Shown here piece after piece: positions 40,001-49,000 of a stretch of 64,000 nucleotides of DNA (position 1 is the first letter of the stretch; every line of letters starts with the position of its first letter). The position numbers and the translations under genes were made by a program. The notes under the pieces are model-generated. The model saw only the letters and a list, made by a program, of their open reading frames with translations. It was not told the origin of the DNA and made no database searches. Source of the DNA: Apostichopus japonicus (Eukaryota; Echinodermata; Holothuroidea; Aspidochirotida; Stichopodidae); assembly GCF_037975245.1 (NCBI RefSeq), contig NC_092566.1:15847001-15911000 (forward strand), in the 5' to 3' direction.

Positions 40001-43000
40001 GTGACTAGCGTTAGGCTACAATGGGCCCTCGTAACAACCTCAAGAGGGAGAGAAAATCTCCCAAATACTTAGATGAGTATGTATCACATGTTGAAGATGG
40101 AGATTCTATTATGACTGGTATTGATTACTGTTATAAAATATGTGGAATTCCCCAAACGTACAAGGAAGCAGTAAATTCACCTTATATATCAACATGGAAA
40201 AATGCCATGGAAGAAGAGCTAAATTCATTAAGGGAGAATGATACATTTGAGATAACAACTTTACCTGAAGGTAAACATCCAGTAGGGGGAAAATGGGTGT
40301 ATGCAATTAAAGAGGATTTTGAAGGTACAAGGAGATTTAAGGCAAGATATGTCGCCAAGGGTTACAATCAAGTGAAGGGGATAGATTACAAAGAAACATT
40401 TGCCCCGACAGCTAATATCACATCAATTAGGATTTTAATGCAACTGGTAGTGCAAAACGATCTGATTGTTCATCAGATGGATGTCAAAACTGCTTACCTG
40501 CATGCTCTTATTGCTGAAGAAATCTATTTAGAGCAACCAGAAGGCTTTGAAGTTTTATCAGACACAGGAGAAAAGTTGGTTTATAAGTTAAAGAAATCAC
40601 TGTATGGGTTGAAACAGTCGGGTAGAAATTGGAATAAAGTATTACATGAGTACCTTGTTGAAAATGATTTTGTTCAAAATTCATCAGATCATTGTGTCTA
40701 CAAGAAGCAGATTAAAAATGACATGATCATAGTCATTATTTGGGTTGATGATCTGATTATGGCAGCTAGTGACACACACTTGCTAAATCAGTTCAAGGAA
40801 GTTATGCAGAAGAAATTTAGAATGACAGATTTGGGTAAGGGATATCATATTTTCTTGGAATCCATTTTGAGCAAAAAGAGGGAGAAATCAAGATGAGCCA
40901 GGACAAATATATCAACAAAATGCTAGAAAGATTTGGAATGGTAAACTGTAAGCCCAGGTCCACTCCATGTGAACAGAAATTGGAATATAACAGTAGTGAA
41001 GCTGTTGATCCAAAGAATTACCGTGAAATAGTTGGTAGTTTGATTTATGCCATGATATGCACTAGACCAGACCTAAGTTGGGTGGTAAGTAGATTGTCAC
41101 AGCATTTGTCAGAACCTAAAGCAGAGAACATGAATACTGCCAAACATGTTCTTAGGTATCTAAAAGGTACAATTGATCACAAATTATGCTTCAAGAAATC
41201 AAGTCAACCCTTAAGGTTACTTGCTTACAGTGATTCAGATTGGGCATCTTCAGTGGATGACAGAAGAAGTACAACTGGTTATTGTTTTAGTTTGACTGGG
41301 GATGGTCCACTCGTTTCATGGAAATCTAAGAAGCAACCCACAGTTGTGAGGCTGAATACATGGCATTGGCAGCTACAACACAAGAAAGTTTGTACTTAAC
41401 TCAGTTGTTGAATGGTATGGACAAGAAAATTTATGACTGTACTAATATTCTTGAAGATAACCAGGGTGCTATTTCATTAAGTAAAGTACCTGTTCACCGA
41501 CAAAGATCAAAACACATTGATGTCAAGTACCATTTTATTCGTACAATGGTCAATGAGGGTAAGGTTAACATTACATATTGCCCAACAGAGGATATGGTTG
41601 CAGATAATTTTACAAAACCAGCAACAAAATCAAAGATCAACAAGTTCAAGCGATTCCTGTTTGGTAACTGATGTATTTAACATTCGAACACTCTGAACAC
41701 AAGAAGTTACAATATGCATATTGCTTTAAAGTAATTTTCATACAAGATGTTTATTATTATGAGAGCAAGTGGGGGTGTTAGTTGTGTGCTCCCAAGTCAC
41801 GTGTTTTTGTCATACTATTAACGTTGTAAATACACACGAGTTCGTTAGATCATTCCCTCGGAGAAATGTCGTTTCTTATGTCGCTTCTAAAGCCATTAAA
41901 ATCACCGCACTTTCAATACAACGATGGCAGATCCAACAGAGACATCGACCGCCAATCAATTGTTTTATAATGTAAGACAATAGTAAGAAGAATCAGATGA
42001 CTACGAAAATAGTAGCTGAAGTTGTAACATTGGATCGAAATACAATTACCATACCTAACGGTTCTTTAAATGTTAAGAACATTGTAATATCGAATTCAAG
42101 TAAATGAATGCAATTCGACCGAAAAATGCATATTGATGGAAATGCATGGAGATTCTGAAAGAGCAAACGTACACTATGTATAAGCTGAAATACAAAATGT
42201 AGTTTCAACTGTACAGAATTTTATATAGACGTAATTTAAATTCAAATTTTGCATGTAACAAGCTTCTTTTAAAACTATGGTTTTGACTCGGCGATTGAAT
42301 AACTTTATATTGTACGTTATGTGCAGGACTAACATTGCAATAATCGCGATGTAGTAATAGTTTCATATGTTATAATGTAGTGTGGAGCAAAGTGGATCCT
42401 TTTTATCAGGTGTTATGTTCAGTCGGTCTGGTTTTAAGAAGATATGCATGACCATGTATTGCAATTGATATTAATGTTAACTTAATAAGCGACATCTAGG
42501 ATTTAAAATATCGAGAATAAGGTACATGTTAATGATTTGAAAACGTTTGCAATGAATATTCATTCCACTTATTTGGCTTAAATTAAAAAACAAGAACAGG
42601 AAAGTATGATGTATCTTACCTTCTAACGTCATGTTAATCGGTTCCACGAAACCACTAAATCCGACCCTCACGTAGATATCATGATTTGTTATGAAGGTCA
42701 ACCACATAATGTTTTCTTCTGATAAAACACGTATTTCATTATTATATGGCCCTCGATCGTACAGAAGAATATTTCTTTCGTTTGATACATTCCCATTGCC
42801 AACTTTAAGGTAGTCTCCGGATTCAGTGTTGAAAGACTCAATGGTGAGAAGCAGATGCAGACCATCGGGTGCGATGTAAACCTCCTCTTGGTAAAGGTTG
42901 CATAGATATGTCCCAGTATCATAATTGTGCGACGTTACGTTATGACGTGATGTAACATTGTAAATATCTGGAAAGGAAGATAAGGATCCTAAGAAGGTAA

Positions 43001-46000
43001 AAATAAGGTAAGAACAGGAACGTATGATTTATCTTACCATCTAACGTCATCTTAACTGGTTCCACGAAACCGCTGAAACCATCATAACTGTAATAGCTAT
43101 CCGATGTGAAGGTCAACCACATAACGTTTTACTCTGGTTAAACACGTATTTAATTTTTAATTGCCCTTGGTCGTACAGTATAATATTTCTTTCGTTTTTG
43201 AAATGCCATTGCCAACTTTGAGGTAGTCTTCGTACTCAGTGTAGAAATACTCAATGGTGAGAAGCAGATGTAGACCATCGGGTGCGATGAAGGTTGCCGG
43301 ATATGTCCTCGTATCAAAATTGTGGGAAATAACGTTAAAGTGGTCCGTTACTACATAGACAGCTGCATCATAAATATTTCATTTATTTTTATAATTATTT
43401 AACAAAATCATTACAATGTTAAAAAACGATCTGGTTTTGGTATTTGAAAACTGTTCCAAACGTAACACATTCAAATTGGTTTCTTCTGATGTATCCGTTA
43501 GATTATACTCCAATAATGTGTTGATTAGATTACTGTCATATTAACGGAAAAAACAAGTAATTTTTACAAATCGATTCCTTTGAAGAGAAATCCAAGGAGG
43601 CTATATTTGCAAGGGGAAGCAAAAACACCCGCTTGAACTTATATACCAACAGAGAATATATCCTGTGGAATATATAGCGTTATATTAACTTAAAGACAGT
43701 TCATTCAAACGTTGCCAAAGTATACCGCACTTTAATACCAATAGATGGACAATAGATATAAATTCAAATTCAAATAAACCTTATTAAGCACCAAATATAG
43801 GCAAGTACAGATCACTAGCAAACAATCAAGATCAACTAAGACTAGATAAATAAGAATAAATGACAGATACGATCAAAGGTTTAAATCACAAAGAATTCAT
43901 TTAAACCATTTATTGCACTAAGGAAAAAAAAGGAAGAAGGAAAAACGCATATTTCACAACAGAAATAAACCTGACTACCTAGTGTAAGTACTATTAAAAT
44001 AATTAAACCTTATCAAACCCCGAATACCTAGTGTAAAAACTGTGACAATATGTGTTAACCATCGGGACAAAGGTATGTTTGTAACGGTTTGTACTAGCAG
44101 TTGGGATCTCATCCTTCCACTTTGACCAATAATTCGCCCAGAGAGATCATCATGCAACGGATGATCTGGGTCATCCTGGACAACAAAGCTTACGTTGTCC
44201 AGCTTGGGCAGATTGTGATTCTCAATTACATATTCCGACATTCGGTTATAAACATAATATTGTTAGGTTGGAGGATATCATTTTCATTACTATCTCTGTG
44301 TTGCATTTTAAAACTTGAGCAGCAGTTTTCGTACAAATGCAATTCCAATGCTGGGCTTGTACCTTGGTGCGCAGAGACAGTTACTACAAAGTATTGTACG
44401 GCGACTGTATTTAACATGCCTGAATTCAACAGGTTGCATGCACCTGTCATACTAGCTCAGTCTGTGATATAATTGATCAGTCAGTGTTACAGTGGCTCTT
44501 GGTGTACTTTTCCGTTGCGTTTGCAGTGTAAGTAATATACAGTAAAGTAAGGAAGTAAACAGACAAAATAACATATTTTGTTATATACTGTATATATATA
44601 TTATTGTTATTCTAGTACATGACTCACCTGAGAGGATGGCACCTATCGTATCTAAACCGTTAGCACAGTTATCAAGATTGTCGCAAACAGACCTTTGCGA
44701 TATACATGCTCCATTATTACAGTTGAACTCGTTTCCGCAATCTAGTTCTGAAGGCAAATAATAATACGGTATTTCTTCACGTTCACTTCAGAGACGAGGA
44801 GCAGACCGAACTATGTGACTACCCAGTATATACGTACACATACATACGTACACTATGTATAAGCTAAAAGACAGATTGTATTTCAAATGCACAGAATAAT
44901 GCTAAAGACGTAATTCAAATTCAAACTTTGCATGTCACAAGCTTCTTGTTAAACCATGGCCTTGATCCGGTGCTTGACTTACTTTATATTGTACGCTATG
45001 TGATGACTAACATCGCGATAACCGCGATATACTCATAATTTCATAGCCTATGTTGCGATGGTGATCCTTATTATCGGGTCTCATTGTTGGGTCTGGTTTT
45101 AAGAACGCATGCATGCCCAAGTATTGCAATTGCTATTTATGTTAATTTAATATGCGACATATATGACTTTAATTATTGAGATTAAGGTAATTGTAAGTAA
45201 TGTTTTCAAAAACATTTGCCATGAATATTCCTTTCTTCTTTAGTAGTCACTCTGGAGAAAGTGAAAAAAGTGATGTATTTTACCATCTAACGTCGTGGTC
45301 ACTGGTTCCACGAAACCGCTGAAACCATCATAACTGTAATAGCTATCCGATGTGAAGGTCAACCACATGATGTTTTCCTCTGATAAAACACGTATTTCAT
45401 TATTAAATCGCCCTTGATCGTACAACAGAATGTTTCTTTCGTTTGTTACATTCCCATTGCCAACTCTAAGGTAGTCTCCGTATTCAGTGTAGAAATACTC
45501 AATGGTGAGAAGCAGATGCAGACCATCGGGTGCAATGTAAACCTCCTCTTGATGAAGGTTGCATAGATATGTTCCAGTATCATAATTGTGCGACGTTACG
45601 TTATGACGTGCTGTAACATTGTAAATATCTGGAAAGAAATATAAGGATCCTGTGTTTTAAATTCAGTTCCTCAATAATTGTTGTTGATTTACCAATACGG
45701 CGCAGGCTTAAAATCCCACTTGCTTCAAATCAAAACAATATAATTTATGCTGCCTGCTTTATCCAAATTACTTATGCTTTAATTGTAATTGGGAAATTAG
45801 TAGCCGAACTTAGAAGAACTTAGCATGCGTAGACTCCGAATGTGTGACCTGAATAATTCACTTTGGTTTCGGCTTGAATACGACAGTTCTGTACCCTGCC
45901 GTGTTGAACGAATTTAACGGTACTAGTCTCATTGCCGACTTTGCAATCCATGGTTCCCCATTAACAATTTTGCAAGATCAGTACGGGTGACACCATAGTT

Positions 46001-49000
46001 TTCTCTATTGGGAAAGCAAAAGTTAGCATGATGTACAACTCTGCGACATTTTATATGCTATGTCATACTGCTCTATAAGCCTATATAGTGACTCACCTGA
46101 GACGGTAGGACCTGCATTATCAAACCCATTTGCACAGTTTTGTCGATAATCACAAACAGATCTCTGTGATATACACGCACCATTTTGGCAGTCAAAATCG
46201 TTCCCGCAATCGAGCTCTGATAGGAATATTGATAACATATTAGTAAATTAAAAAAAATAGTAATAAATAAGGACAGAACCTCGATTAAATGGTTCAAATT
46301 GTTTAATCAAATCTTCGAAATTAAATACAATTGGCCATGTTCCGATATTAAATATCGGAAAAGTAAAAATGTTGGTTTCAAAGGTACTTTTTACTTCCGG
46401 CATTGCCGTTATAGTGCTCCCCTTAAGCGTATCCGCAAGTTTTATTCTAAAAAATTCCAGTGGGAAATGATGCAAAAGTAGCGCCAAAGTTCCTATATAT
46501 CTTTGAAAATTACGCTGACATAATTTTACACTTTTGTAAGCACTGAAGTGGCTTTAAACAGTTTTTCTTTTAATTTGATAAAGGCCAGCAGTGACGTCAC
46601 ATGGTGTAACCATTCCATTTGCGACAGTATAATGAGTATAGGAGCTCGGTATAGTTCTGGCAATCAAAAAGGATTTACGGAAAAAAGAAATCATACGAAT
46701 TATTTTTTGGCTACCGGCCATGTTGGGGTCTTCCTCCATAACTGCATTTACGGTCATCCGCAAAGAAATTCTTCCGGACAGGTTCTTTTTTATAAAAATC
46801 ACATTCCTGGATAATTCTAGAAAAATCCAGATTATCTGTACACTATGTGGCCATTCGACCAACAGCTATCCGAATTGACCAGCAATTCCCCCAAATTTGG
46901 CATATGAAACCACCTGCAACTTGGCAACCCTAATGAGATCTTTCAGGAGTACGTTTGCAGTGTTCTACATACAATGTCTTTTAATAGGTGGTGCAGATCG
47001 ACGTTGAGACCAAGCAGCTTTTTTTTTTGAGACGGTCAGTAGTGACTCGTTTGAAAAAATAAGCCAAATAACGGCCATTTGTTTAGTATTACAGCTGTAG
47101 ACTCGTAAAGAAATTATTTCCGATTGTGTACACTGCTATTTACTGGGAATATAGGGGTGCGGTGGGCGCCCAGGGAGCTGTATCATCATTCCGATAGTTA
47201 TTTTCTGTTTTAAGTGAGCACAAATACATATATCAGAAAGAGGACAGTAGGATCCCGGTCGAAGTTCCTTAGAGGTGCAGCGTTTCCGATATTTCTTGTT
47301 CCCTCGTTACGATTTTGAAGCACAAGAATAAAAGTCGGCGAGAAGAATTATTGTGAAATTTTGATATTTGTTTAATTCCCCCCCCCCCTCCCATGCGAAA
47401 ATAAATAAATGCAAACTCACTGAAGTTAGATGTTGTGATATCTGTTCTTTGACTAGAAATTGATAAAATAAAGTCGAAGAGGACATTAGATCCGTGATCG
47501 ACGAATTTTTACACTAAATTTGAAATTCGTAGAAGAAATGTTCCTTTGACGAGTATAGCAACCGATTCAGAATATGACACACCGGTAGCAAGTGATATTA
47601 GTATTACAGTAATAACGGAGGATATGCTATGCATAAACAACAGTAACAAAAACAATAGCAATAACAAAACAAAACAAAAATAACGATAACAAAAACAATA
47701 ACAATAACACATCATCATCATCATTGTCTTCATCATTACCATCATAATCATAATCGTGCATAATACATATTATCATAATCATAATACAGTACATTTATAT
47801 GGAACGTTTAAAGGAGTTCATAGATGTGCGCACTATGTGATGGTAAGCTGTTCCATATTGCTGGAGCTGCGACAGAAAATGACCATGGTCACCGTAATGC
47901 ATTGGTACTATGCCGTGTAACGCCTTGTGTGTTAGCAATACGATGTTGTACTTCGCAATGGGTATCCAATGAAGTTCTTGAAGAATTGGTTTGTTATGTT
48001 GATGCTTCTTTGTTCTTACTGTAATCCTAATATCACATTCTATCGATTTATTAGCACGGTCTAGTTTAAACTGAGGTACAAAAATTTAAGATTTACAGTA
48101 GTTACTGTGTACTCTGTGTGTTTTCGTTGTATTCAGTGTGCGTAATCTGTAGTAAATGATACATACTGAGTAATATACTATACGAAATTGGTTCCACTAT
48201 ACACACGCTGCACTCCATTTATTTTCAATAGTACATGGTGCTCTCATGATTCGTGTGCTTGCTCAGGTCTTGCAGAACAATGATGTACGTGCAGATTGAC
48301 CAACATTTCGATGAACTCAACACCAGTCACCAAGCGTTTTCACATCAAGGTGTAAACTATAAAGGTAATCGGCTGAGAAATCTGCTTCAAGCAATTCCCT
48401 GTTCTAGAGAACATCTACCTGCCTGCTTTAAGCTTGTTTGAGAACCAACCGTTGCAAAATATGTTAACTGTAACAACTTCGAATAATACTTCCAATGCAA
48501 CAGTTACCATAGTGACCAACACATACGTCTTCCGGCTCATGAAACAGACGAGAATGTTATATAAACATGGACACAGTAACTGCAGCACGAAGGGACGAAT
48601 CACTTTTCGCTTTCAATACGCATAGGAAAGTCATGTGAAGATCCCATTCCTTTCCTCCTGCACCGTATTGAAAAAAATCAAACCGATGAGAGGGTGAGGG
48701 CGGGAGTAGGTGTCGGTGCAATGGTAAAATATTTTAGTCACAGTTTCAAAATAATTTCGACTTAAGTCCTCTTGCTCTATTATGCCTATTACAAAGACGG
48801 ATCCAGGATTTTCTCTTCACTTCCATCCATATTTTGTCAGCGAAAACCGAATGACGAATACGAGATAATTGAGCAACACGGTAACTCGAAATATCACCAT
48901 AGTTGATAATTAAGGAAAATGATTCTCTCTCCAAGGTTAAGATACGTGACCGTCTGTCATATGTCAGGGATGGTGATATTATGGTAATTTTCATGTGAAT

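Larger units (their letters stand above)
36322..41938 (+). mobile_element. Ty1/Copia LTR retrotransposon, damaged
   Basis: 5617 bp with two 163-bp LTRs (36322-36484 and 41776-41938) that appear identical base for base, begin TGTTAG and end CCAACA, and are flanked by GAGAC on both sides (36317-36321 and 41939-41943). The order gag, protease, integrase, RT, RNase H is diagnostic of Copia. It lies antisense to gene A in the intron between LDLa2 and CUB3. A polypurine GTGGGGG precedes the 3' LTR. A 1.07-kb insertion sits at 38952-40020. Confidence 0.95.

Noticed and set aside
46548-46862. Overlapping open frames on both strands in an intron
   Set aside because: No domain or splice context; they look like chance frames in intron sequence.
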